A stretch of 64,000 nucleotides of DNA from Sipunculus nudus (lineage: Eukaryota > Annelida > Sipuncula > Golfingiida > Sipunculidae). The stretch lies in assembly GCA_026874595.1 (NCBI GenBank), contig CM049307.1:1017579-1081578 (forward strand). The letters run 5' to 3'. The position numbers and the translations under genes are program-made. The notes below the pieces were generated by a model that saw only the letters and a program-made list of their open reading frames with translations, had not been told where the DNA came from and did not search any database. Of the stretch, positions 1 to 10,900 are shown one piece after another; position 1 is the first letter of the stretch; each line of letters starts with the position of its first letter.

Positions 1-43
1 GGTGTGTATCCAGGAGATATATTCGACCCATGGTCAATACGTC

Positions 44-60
44 CCCCCCCCCCCCCCCCC
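44..60. repeat. Poly-C run
   Basis: Seventeen Cs ended by G. Similar homopolymers occur at 8551-8568 and 33250-33270 (C) and as G runs at 2757-2769, 42885-42896 and 57126-57137. They are length-unstable and prone to assembly error. Confidence 0.8.
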
Positions 61-244
61 GTGTGCACCTGTGGACCTGTCCAAGCAAAACGGGATTTAT
101 GCTAGCGACAATAATATGACAATGAATAGATGAGAATAAATTATTAGACAGTCGATATAAACGTATAATGATAATTACGTGACATTGGACTGACAATGAA
201 TTATATTAAAACATTATAAAATTGCAATTTATAAATGTTTATTA

Positions 245-666
245 TGGAGCCCCTAAAGTGACATACGTGATATTTTTTTTCTGGGTAAATATCGCGTTCC
301 CTCGCGATAATATCGCATTCTCTCGCGATCTTTTCGCGTTCCCTCGCGATAATATCGCGTTCCCTTGCGATCTTTTCGCGTACTCTCGCGATAATATCGC
401 GTTCCCTCGCGATCTTTTCGCTTTCCCTCGCGATCTTTTCGCGTTCCCTCGCGATCCTTATCGCGTTCCCTCGCGATAATATCGCGTTCCCTTGCGATCT
501 TTTTCGCGTTCCCTCGCGATCTTTTTCGCGTTCCCTCGCGATCTGTTCGGCTAGGCTGGTTCCCTGCTCCCCTATATCCGGCATACATGCAAATAAATGG
601 ACGCGGGAACCAGTACAACAGTTTACTATGTCTCGTTCTCTGTGTCTTTAACACCACTACGCTCCA
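245..666 (-). mobile_element. Non-autonomous MITE-like element, copy 1, carrying a 21-bp palindromic minisatellite
   Basis: Bounded by tggagc and gctcca (6-bp inverted ends). It shares both flanks with the element at 3600-3873 in the opposite orientation: ggagcccctaaagtga near one end and cgcgggaaccagtacaacag near the other. Between the flanks is an array of about twelve 21-22 bp units. Open frames in this array on both strands are repeat translation (RERDI/RERKI), not a protein. Confidence 0.75.
290..552. repeat. 21-bp palindromic minisatellite (tcgcgttccctcgcga units)
   Basis: About twelve units of tcgcgttccctcgcgat separated by either aata or ctttt. Each unit is itself a near palindrome (tcgcg...cgcga), so any single strand could form serial small hairpins. 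The two spacer types partly alternate, suggesting a 42-bp higher-order unit. Confidence 0.85.
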
Positions 667-1620
667 ATAAGATATACGCTCGATGTCAGGTCAACACAAC
701 GTATGCTTGTATAAGATTAGATCAGATTAGTAAAATGATTAAATATGCAGAAGACAGTGACCTTAGGACTCATTTCTGATGACAATGAATTGCCTTATAG
801 GCAAGAGATATTATATCTAACTAAATGTTGTCAATCATAATCTTATTTAAATGATATAAAAAAACAAAGCAAGTTTTATTCGATTTTAGGAAAGGGTGTA
901 ATGTAATAATTAAAGTGTGTTTCAACAATATTGGAGTTAAGATTGTTAATAATTATAAGTACCTTGCTACAATTATTCATAATGATCTCAAATGGTTTGA
1001 TAACATATATATATTGCATAAATGTTTTCATTTATATTTTATATCTTTTTCTTTAACTGACATGAAATCAATATTAGGCCAGATTCTATCAAATACTTAA
1101 AATACTGGACACAATTCATCTTGGAAAAATTGATACTTCCACTGTCAAAACTATATATATATACATATATATATGCCTCATGCCCCACATATCTGCTATT
1201 TATTATTATGGGTCCTCGGCGACCCTGGTGTTTAAGATGATCTAATTGATCTGGAAACAACCTAAGATATACTTAAAATAATCGGAATGTCTTAAAATTA
1301 TTAGATCTGCTATATAGAAATGACGCCTTCGTTGTTTGTCTTATGATTTTATTACAGAAACACGATATATCACATATCCCAATTTTATTTAACAATAATG
1401 TCATCTCAGAACATACATACATTTTCAGGCATTTTTATCATATATTTATCATCTTTCCTTCTAATATTTCTTCATTTAAAATTGCGGAAAAGTGAACAAA
1501 TGATTCTCTATTAAAAATTCGCATTAAAAAAATAATTCTATGAAACAAAATGTTAACCATTATTATAAATTGATGGTTTGTGAGTAATAGTATCTGTCTG
1601 AAGATGGTGTAAGAGACTAA
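667..1620. other. No gene seen; AT-rich DNA
   Basis: Short open frames only, no recognisable protein. A short (AT) run lies near 1150-1172. Confidence 0.5.
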
Positions 1621-1621
1621 A

Positions 1622-1745
1622 ATAGACTTAATGGGAAGATCGTGCTCGCCGGTCCTGCTTCGGGGGTTCGACCAAGCAATGGGATAGTTTACGCACCCAG
1701 GGCTCGCAAGTGCAGTGGTCACCGGGCCCGGTTACAGCCAGGAAA
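1622..1745 (-). mobile_element. tRNA-derived SINE-like fragment
   Basis: On the minus strand, a GC-rich block runs from ggctgtaaccgggcccggtg to a box-B-like ttggtcgaacccccgaagc and ends in gatcttcccat. It stands out sharply from AT-rich surroundings and is followed (plus strand) by a short A run after 1740. No complete tRNA fold was found, so a SINE or tRNA pseudogene is the likely reading. Confidence 0.4.
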
Positions 1746-2340
1746 AAAAATCAGAGGAAGCGTGCGATAATGCCATATCACGAAATCCGAAAGCGGAATG
1801 AAATTCTGCAGATGTTAATATTAAAATATTGAAAATGGTGGCGGTTACCTCTACCAAAAAAACTTTAATAAGAGAGTAATTGTAAATGCCAAAAGTAAAG
1901 TTTGCAAATGTTCAAACTCGAAAGGAGGCACATCAATCCAGGAAAATGTCCACCTGGCTCGTACTAATTAAAAGTCAAGAAACAGGGCCCAGATATCAAA
2001 ATAAGCAGTTTTTATTCTCATTCTCTAAAGGTCGGTTTTATGCTTAGTTTGTTTACCGACTGGCAATTGAAGAATGTGTTGGTCCTCCCAGGGCACACTT
2101 GTGGTTTTGTATTCACTGATGTGGGGTCGGCAAATAAGTTAAATATTTCTGTTTCTTAATGGAGAACCACATTTAGAAAAATACATTAATGAGACACGGT
2201 GGGTATAAAAATTATCCGAGGTAAAATAACCCTCTGGACACTGGAATATCTGCATACTAGTGTTTAGTATCAGAAGAAGAAGAACAGATGTGGCCTTAGG
2301 CCTTCTGTAGAACTGCCAAAATAATTATGGGACTGTTACA

Positions 2341-2480
2341 ACTGATAATGTAAAACATACTGATAACGTAATAAATAAATGACCGATAACGTATCACTAA
2401 CCAATAATGTAATGCGAAATCAAACGATAATGTAACAGAATTCCCTAGCCGAAAACGTAAAACAGAATTAATTGGTAAAG
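2341..2480. repeat. Degenerate short tandem repeat of gataa(t/c)gtaa
   Basis: The motif (c/t)gataa(t/c)gta recurs about seven times at irregular 18-30 base spacing (actgataatgtaa, actgataacgtaa, accgataacgta, accaataatgtaa, acgataatgtaac, ccgaaaacgtaaa). It looks like an old, eroded minisatellite. Confidence 0.6.
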
Positions 2481-2836
2481 TAAAAATATTTCAGTGAACC
2501 TGATCAAACCAAATTGGACCTTCCGCATCCTTCTTGGACAATACATGTATTTTTTTTAGCTCAGTTGAGCATAGGTCATCAGAGCATTAGTGATCAGTCC
2601 CTTGTCCGCCCGAGCACAAATCAGTCTCTTTAGCGTTGCACTTTTCATATTTTGTATTATGATTATATAGCACAACTTTGACATCAAAAGTACTGAACAT
2701 TTCAGAATGATAAATTCAAACCAGTGGAGGATCCAGAAATTTCAGAATTTAGGTTGGGGGGGGGGGGGGTTGTTCAATACTGGGTATGATTAAAAATAAA
2801 GTTCTTCAATTGCGCATTTAAGTTTTTGTTGTGTGT

Positions 2837-2838
<2 letters not shown>

Positions 2839-2894
<56 letters not shown>
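2839..2894. repeat. (AT)n microsatellite
   Basis: About 27 AT dinucleotides preceded by tgtgtgtgtt. Other long dinucleotide tracts: 4616-4699 (AT then AG), 4908-4951 (CT then TA), 26889-26914, 27533-27596, 34252-34340 (CA, TA), 40868-40901 (AG), 54279-54327 and 56030-56075. Confidence 0.9.
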
Positions 2895-2897
<3 letters not shown>

Positions 2898-3599
2898 GCG
2901 CGCCATCTTCCGACCGACCCAATATCCGATCATGATCTGCCGATGCATTCCTACAGCTTTGAATTAAAAGAAAGTAAAAAAAGATGAAATAAATAAAAGT
3001 TTCTCATCTACGAGTATTATAATTTGTATATATTTATGGTATTATGTGTGGAAAGTAGCTGATGGGTGGAAAGGTATAAACCTGCAAAGGTTCTATACCT
3101 TGTACAATGATTTTTATTTTTATTTTTAAAATAAATTTAAATAAATTTAAATATGTGTATTTTTTGTATTTTTTGTCTTATTTTATAGATAACAAATGTG
3201 TATAAAATATTACCAATATCGGTAAATGAACATAGGGAGATGGGCATGTGCAAAGTTGATATTGTTGATTGGTAATTTGGCCTGACCCATCTTAAAATGG
3301 GTCTGAAGCAATAACTGACGTGAAAAATATTATCAATTTCAGTAAATTACATCGGGATATGGGCCTGTTCCAGGTTGACATTGTTGATCCGTTGTTGGGT
3401 CTGACTGCTAATAAACAAAGAGATAGAAACGAATAATTTGATAATCTAATTGCTAAAAAATAAAAAGAGGTCTGCAAAAAAAATTTAAAAATGAATAAAT
3501 GGGGAATAGATAACATATATCAGAAACATGGCAAAAAGTCTTATCTCTCTTATTCAAGTATCGCTTTGTTAACCTGACATCGAGTGTATATCTAAGAGG
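2895..3599. other. No gene seen
   Basis: AT-rich DNA. Two related stretches near 3205-3300 and 3325-3420 (attaccaatatcggtaaatg... / attatcaatttcagtaaatt..., each followed by gggcatgt/gggcctgt and ttgttgat) form a diverged tandem pair about 120 bp apart. Confidence 0.45.
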
Positions 3600-3873
3600 T
3601 GGAGCATGTTGGTGTTAAAGACACAGATAACTGTTGTACTGGTTCCCGCGTCCATTTTTTTGCATGCTAGATGTTGTATGCTAGATATAGGGGAGCAGGG
3701 AACCAGCCTAGTGATCATTTGTAAGATCGTGAGGGAACGCGAAAAGATCGCGAGGGAACTCGAAAAGATCGCGAGGGAACGCGAAATGATCGCGAGGGAA
3801 CGCGAAAAGATCGCGAGGGAACGCGATATTTACCCAGAAAAAAAATATCACGTATCTCACTTTAGGGGCTCCA
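3600..3873 (+). mobile_element. MITE-like element, copy 2 (shorter array)
   Basis: Same family as 245-666, inverted. It starts tggagcatgttggtgttaaa, carries about five 21-bp gatcgcgagggaacgcgaaa units at 3725-3830, and ends tttaggggctcca. Between the two copies only the array size differs greatly (twelve versus five units), consistent with array slippage. Confidence 0.75.
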
Positions 3874-4094
3874 TAGTTTATGAATATGTCCTGAATACAA
3901 TTTCGTAAGGTGTTAACAGGTAACTTGTTAGACATAAACCTTATAGCTTGACTTTGGTGTGGGGAATCAGAAAAAAATCCATGTTATGTCCATACCGTCA
4001 ACATGACATGTACATGTATGTCATTCTTAGGTGGGCATGAAGTCGTCGAAAAGGTAATAAATGGAAATGGATGTTCAGAAATGTTATGTCAATA

Positions 4095-4195
4095 AATTTA
4101 TTTACCTGTAGGGTTAGTATGTCAATGAATTTACTCACTTGTAGGATTCGTATGTTTATGAATTTTCCCACCTGTAGGATTCGTATGCGGGAGAA
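4095..4195 (+). repeat. Triplicated 33-bp splice-acceptor region of TMC exon 1
   Basis: Three tandem copies of a unit centred on ac(c/t)tgtagg(g/a)tt(a/c)gtatg occur at about 4105, 4139 and 4172. Each copy has a potential AG acceptor, and the exon reading frame stays open through all three as TCRVSM, TCRIRM and TCRIRM spaced 11 residues apart. Use of an upstream acceptor would add 11 or 22 residues in frame. The last copy is taken as the exon boundary by default. Confidence 0.7.
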
Positions 4196-4268
4196 GAAGA
4201 AGGCGACGTTACCGGAAGAAGACAGAAAACCAAGCTGGTTCAAACGAGTCAAGTACAACCTGGCCATT
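4178..4268 (+). CDS. TMC: TMC exon 1 of those visible (cytoplasmic N-terminal segment)
   Basis: Acceptor ...cccacctgtag, donor gtacgt. The exon starts with one base completing a codon and ends in phase 0, which fits the phase-0 start of the next exon at 7386. It encodes 30 charged residues ending WFKRVKYNLAI, which continues naturally into AKKQLKNRMSDVSESFGLW, like the basic stretch before TM1 in TMC proteins. Support is weaker than for later exons because this part of the family is poorly conserved. The acceptor region is triplicated just upstream. Confidence 0.6.
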
Positions 4269-4612
4269 GTACGTTATCTAATCCGAGCTTCCAACTAGGT
4301 AGTCAAGTTATAAAAGAAAAAGTAGGGGGCGGTTTTCTTTTTTTTTTGTATTGTCTGCTGATGAATACCAGCGTGCGACGGCACTGGTTTCATGAAAGAG
4401 GGATTAGTCATATATATGCTGGTAAGCATACACACGCACACACACAAATATATATATATATATATATATAAATAGAAAGGGTATACACAGAAAAGTCGGT
4501 TGACTGCCAGTGGGATTCGAACCCACGATCTTCATATTTCCGGTGCGGCTGCCACTTTTCCGTGTATACCCTTTCCATCTATAAACAATGAACCAGCATG
4601 GATATTCATACA

Positions 4613-4703
<91 letters not shown>

Positions 4704-4908
4704 ATACGATGAAATTGCCTAAGTGTAGACTAATTATCAATCAATCATATATATATACAATTTTTTATCAAATTTCCACTTGCTACCTAATAAAGGAGCT
4801 TAAAGGGTCGAAAGCGCGTGAAAAAAAACAGTATGTCTACATTAAGGCCTCGCCATCATATTCTATACCCTAAAAGACTAACATGGCTACACTCTCTCTC
4901 TCTCTCTT

Positions 4909-4954
<46 letters not shown>

Positions 4955-7900
4955 CTGGTGTCTGTTAATATCTTTATTTTGCAGCACAACATTCACATTT
5001 TCTGTCTTCATCAAACGTTTAGCGAACTTGTGAGCTTATGCGATGTCGTAGCGTCGTTCGTCTGCCGTCCGGCGCCGTCCGTCCATCCGCCGTCGTCTGT
5101 ACGTACCTATGCTATTTCAAAAACCGTCAGAGCTAGCAGCGCTAAATTTCATTGAAGAATCAGTTTTATTTTTGCTTTCTGCATTTACTTAGATTTTATA
5201 GGGAAAATGCTAAAAAAAAACTTTTAAAATCTACTTCTCCGGAACTGTCCAGCCAAATTGTAAAATATTTCACAGAACTGGTCTAATGGTTCCTATTCGT
5301 AGAATTTTGGTTGAATTACAAGAAGCTAAACTTAGTCATTTTGCCAAAGAAAAGGTCACTAAAATAACAATATCAAATGTTGGTTATATGACTCATATTT
5401 TAAATTGAGGTATTGGTGGCGCCACCTGCATCAACCTTTGTTGGACGGGGGTCATCAGTCATCAGTACATTTACCCATAATTTCTCAGGAATAGCGGGAG
5501 CTAGCATCCCCAAATTTTATGCAAAAAATCTGTAGCATATCAAATGTTGTGGTATTAAGTTTTTTTATGGCGCCACCTGTAGTAACTTACATTTTACGGG
5601 GAGAAGCTAAAAAAAACCTTTGAAATCTTTTTCTCTGAAATCATTCACCGAAAGTGTTTAATATTTCACAGAAATGATTCCAGAGGCTCTCTCCAGTTTG
5701 TTCAAATGGTTTGGGTATGATGGCCGAGTTACAGAATTTAAACTTAGTCATTTGGCCAAGTAAGCATACTAACATAACAATATCAGAAACGACAGGAGCT
5801 AGCATCACCAAGTTTTGTGCAAATGTTGGTCACATGACTCATATTTGAAATTGCAATTTTTGTTGCGCCACCTACATTAACCTGTTTTTTTACACGTAAA
5901 AACCCATAAGTTTAGCCTCTTTCAGCTTAAAACTGTTTTATGATGAAACTGTCAAGCTATATCTTTTTTTCACAAGAATTATCCTACGTTAGGGTTCTTT
6001 TAATTGTATAAGAATAGATTGGTCCTGTGCCCACTAGTAAGCCTATATCAAACTGAGGGCTGCAATAGTCTTCTTCTGCGAAACTGATTTTTCAACTTCT
6101 GTAACATTGCACAAAAATGATTCTTAGGAGGCCTTTGTTCAAGTTTACTTAAATGATTTTAACATAACTAATTATTGGACCTTTAAAAATAAAAGGACTG
6201 CATCTATTATAATTCCAATCATTTTAATAAAAAAAGCTTATGAATATGTCAGCTTAAAAAAGTATTGTAGCAAAATTCTTTAAATAAACAGATTAATCAA
6301 CATGTCAAGCTTGTGTCTGTAGCAATAAATAGCTTGGAAGACTGCCAACTATTTCAGATTTGGCAACAGGCCAAAGGCTAGTCTGGATCTATTTATGGCT
6401 TTGGCAGACTGCCAACTGTATCAGATTAGGCAACAGGTCAAGAGTTCACTCAGTGCAATAGCTGCAACTAGCAATTTCCGGTTCACTCAGGGCTACTGCC
6501 TTCTTCACTTGAGCTTGGTCAGCCTAGTGCACCTGAATCAAGAGAATTTTGATGTCTTTGCCTGATATTTTGACTTGTCCATGCATCTTTGATGGCTTTC
6601 TCATACACAAGACTGGTGTCGCCACCTACAATGACTTTTGCACAGTATGTACCTGCTTATTTCTCAGGAGGGATTTGGTATGTCTGCCTGAAATTGTGCA
6701 TATTTATACATATCGGATAGCTTTGTCGTATACAAGACTGGTGGCGCCACCTACAGTAATTTATGCAAAGTAAATGTCCCTGCTTATTTTCAGGAGGGAT
6801 TTGATATATATGCCTGAAATTGGACATATGTATACATCTCGGATAGCTGCAGCATATACAAGACTGGTGGCGCCACCTACAATAATTTTTGCAATTTAAG
6901 CTCCTGCTTATTCCTTAGAGAGATGTGACAAATCAACCTGAAATTATACATGTCGATACATCTCGGATAGTTTTGTTGTTCACAAAATTTATGGCAAAAC
7001 CTACATTTGTTTCATACATCTGTGCACATAGCCCAAGATTGGTTTGGAGGATCTACCTGAAATTTGCATGTCCATACATCTTCGATGGCTTTCTCGTACA
7101 CAAGACTAGTGGTGCTACCAACAATCATTTTTGGCTGTGTGCACCCATGCCAGTATTTCAGCAGTGACGTTTGTGTAATCGGTGCTTGTACTCGGGTTCG
7201 AAATGTTTAGTACTTGCATTGTACATATACAGGTCACACATGTACTTGAAACGTAACGGTCTAGCATGGAAGCTTTATACCTGATGTATATCCCATTGCA
7301 CAGGTTTGCATTAGGCCTGTAGGCCTTGTTTTAAAGATTCTTATTGTGATATTACACTGAAAAGTATATGTCTGCTCTGCTATAGGCCAAGAAACAATTG
7401 AAAAACAGGATGTCTGACGTCAGTGAATCTTTTGGGCTGTGGTACGGCCACTTGAAGAAAATTGAAGGTACCTTCGGCTCGGGTGTGATGTCATACTTCA
7501 TCTTCATCCGGATGTTGCTTATGATAAACATCCCCCTTTTCTTCATCCTCGCCTGCTTCCTCGTCCTCCCTCAGCTGCTGCATCGCTACGTGTTCAGTGG
7601 TGGACCTCCTGGTTACCCAGCAGAATTCTGTCCCGAATCCATTCTGACTGGCGAGGTAAGGCTTGAAAACAACAATACCTTAAATAAACCGACCACCATC
7701 TGCTCCAACTAATGTGTAACTATTTGTGTAACCCGTAACGTGAAACAATTCTACTGATGTGATGCTAATGTCATCGATTCTTTTCGATAGATTGGCCGTC
7801 AGATTAATGTCCCATTCACAAGGAAATTCTCACAGATCAAGGTATCTTTGCGAAATAAAGGGAAAAAAGCATTCATTGTCATATCAGAGGCGACTTAACC

Positions 7901-10900
7901 GACCCTCGACCTTCCTGCAACTTCGAGAAAGAAATATACAATGGAATATGGCGGTATATCGTATATGCAGTCCATGTCATTATCCTACATGGACATCCTT
8001 ATTTAGACGGACATAATGGTAGGAGCAGCACCCGATCATAGGATCACAATGGTCCGGGAGTGTTAGTTGTCCTCATATAAACTCTCGCATGGAGAAGTAC
8101 ATAGGGAACAGAATGGTGCGATAGAATCCATACTGTATTAAGGGAATATATTTTTCTATTTCCCCAGATTCTTTATGTCGAAGCAAAGGGGGCGTGCGCC
8201 CTGAGCCCCCTCTAAATTGGCCCCTAAAGAAGCTGATTATATCTCCTGCATTTTCATTATCTCATGAGACCAACAGATTACTCACTAGAACTTTCCTTGT
8301 CACAATAATTCAGTTTACCTATGAACTTGTAGTGTTGGTTGAACAAAACGGAGCTCTTCCAAGGTGCGTATTACAACGGAAGTACTGGAGTGCGAAATGG
8401 CGCCAAATATGACATGAAGCAGGCGTTCTTCTGGACGTCGGTCGCATATTACCTTCTCACGTACATAGTCGTCATGCGCAAGTAAGGACTCCTGCAACAG
8501 CTTGCAACAACTTTCCTGACTTCATTTCTTATAAACGTCCTTCAAAATGCCCCCCCCCCCCCCCCCCCATTTGAAACGTGTCCATGTTGTTACTATTTAT
8601 GTATTATAAAATGCAATAAACCATTCCATTATACTAGCCATACCTGCTATTGACGGTTGACGCTGTCTTGGGTCTTTTATATTTTATCTTAACTTATAGA
8701 AGTAGAGAAAAACTATTTTATCTTTAAAGGTGAGGTTCTTTTTGGAGTCCTCATTTATATTGTTAGTGTTAGATTTAGGCACGTTCGTTGTTAGAGTTAG
8801 GGTTAAGCAGGTATATGGTTTAAATTATTTTCTGGCCCGTGGGACCTGAGCACAACATAGAGCGCATGGGAAAAGTGAAATGATAATTGGTAATACCTGA
8901 CCTTGTAGCGTGGTCGTCTCGTATAGAAAAAACTACGTGGATGCCAGCACTGTCATTGAAAGCCTCATCGTTACTAGGATCTTCTCTGGCTGGAACTTTA
9001 ACATCACAGCCAAAGAATCAGTGAGCTTGCAGCACAGGACTATACGAACATACTGTCAAGTACGTTATTATAAGACTTTACATGAAACAGTCTATTTAAT
9101 TGTCTGTCTAGGTTGCTCAAATGTGTACCTGTTATTTGTATATTAAGTCGACCCAGATCGTCCGGTCGCTTTGAAGATGAGATTATCTGTCAGATTACCA
9201 GCAAATGTCTCCTAAAGAAGAATATACTAGTAACGCCAAACATTATGACTCTTGTTCTAACAGATACTTGAATAAAATACAAGATGAACCATAAAAAACA
9301 CGTTAGGAATTCCTAAACAGAAACCTTAACGATTAAATGATCTAAGAAATTACAACATACACCATTTTGTCTTACACCAATTATTATAAAGGCTATACTT
9401 CATGAAGAAAATTTAGCCTGGCCACGCGGAATACTTCTTTTGCCTAAATACTACCAATTTCTTGAAAATAGTAACTGGAGAGCAAATTGGCAAATGCTCG
9501 CCCCTTCCTACTGGCGACCCGGGTTCGATACCGGAAGTTGCCATAAGAGTGGTACGTAGTAGTGGCCTGTTCAAGGTCGGTTCATTTTCTCGGGGTCCTT
9601 CGGTTTCCTCCACCTCTACAGACTACCAGCACTAGTAGTAGCTATTAGAGCTATTTGTCAAATCTATGTTAAATAGATAAAGAAAGTCTATAAATAGTTA
9701 CGTTTACTTCTCCTTTCGACCCGTTGATCTTTTGAAATTCAAATGAGTTGATTTTATATGTGTCACAAATGTTCATTGGGATTCTTTCTTTCAGATTAAA
9801 GAATTAATATCTACATTATGTCATCCAATAAGCTCCTTTCTGTGGAATTCCTCATGGTTCTGTAAAATATAGAAATTTGAAACACCTTAAAAACAGGTGA
9901 TTGAATATCTTGCTCAAATATATTTGTGCAAGCTCAAGTCATTTTTTAATTTTTGCAGATAGTGTTTGTCCATCTTCGTCAAAGAGACCTTTTCTATATA
10001 AGTTATCTTTCTTTATTTTTTTTCTCAGGAGCTGCTCCAGGGAGGACGTTTCAAGACACGAGAGACGCAGACGTGTGGCCAGATGTGTGGAGTGTTAGCG
10101 AGACGCGTCTTCATTCACTTCCTTGTTTTATGTTTGTTAGCTGCTTCAGGATATATCGCCTGGTACATCACAGAACAACAGACTCTCTCGGTAGGTAGCG
10201 AGCTTCCATCAACTTTGCTTATCAATGAAGACAGCTTTAAGAAGATTCTGTCCAGTGATGTATTACTATAGTCAGGACTTGGACTCGGGATTTTTTTCCA
10301 GGTGTTGCGTGTAAATTGAATTTCCTTCCGGGTTCTTCACACAATAAAACATTAATTTACAAAGAAAGACTCATGGTACGGTGCAGATATATATAATTAT
10401 CCAAATAAACATTATATACAATATATACAAAGTTCAAAACAAAGTCGGTAAATTATAACATCATGCAAACGGGGCGTAAGTTACAATACAAAACGAAATA
10501 TACTTATCTTCAACTCATAACCAGTATGGCCCCATTGAAACGAAGTGGCTCCGGAGTTTCTGTTAGGAGCTGTTCAAGGAATTAGTCTTATTATGTCATA
10601 TAAGAAATACATTTCAATAAGTTCGGTTAACAATAAAACATGAAATATACTTAAATACTAGGTAATATCCGTAACAACCATCTCATAACATGTCATGTAA
10701 TTATATGAAATAATCCATCCAATTCAATTTAACTGCACTGTGATTATACACAACTAGATCATAAAAACCCATCGAATAATACTGCGACCAACGCAAATCA
10801 ACTCCTGCGACAAATGCACAATTCATTCTAATGTCTTACACCGCATAATAGCTACTGCATTCAATTGCAAAATCCATAAATATCCATCTCGAACAATACA

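Noticed and set aside
201-657. Minus-strand open frames with RERDI/REREKI repeats
   Set aside because: Translation of the 21-bp minisatellite; also open on the other strand. The second copy at 3606-3908 has the same pattern with different unit number.
4500-4560. tRNA gene on the minus strand
   Set aside because: Only a T-arm-like block is clear; no paired acceptor and D stems were found, and the unit is enclosed in inverted repeats.
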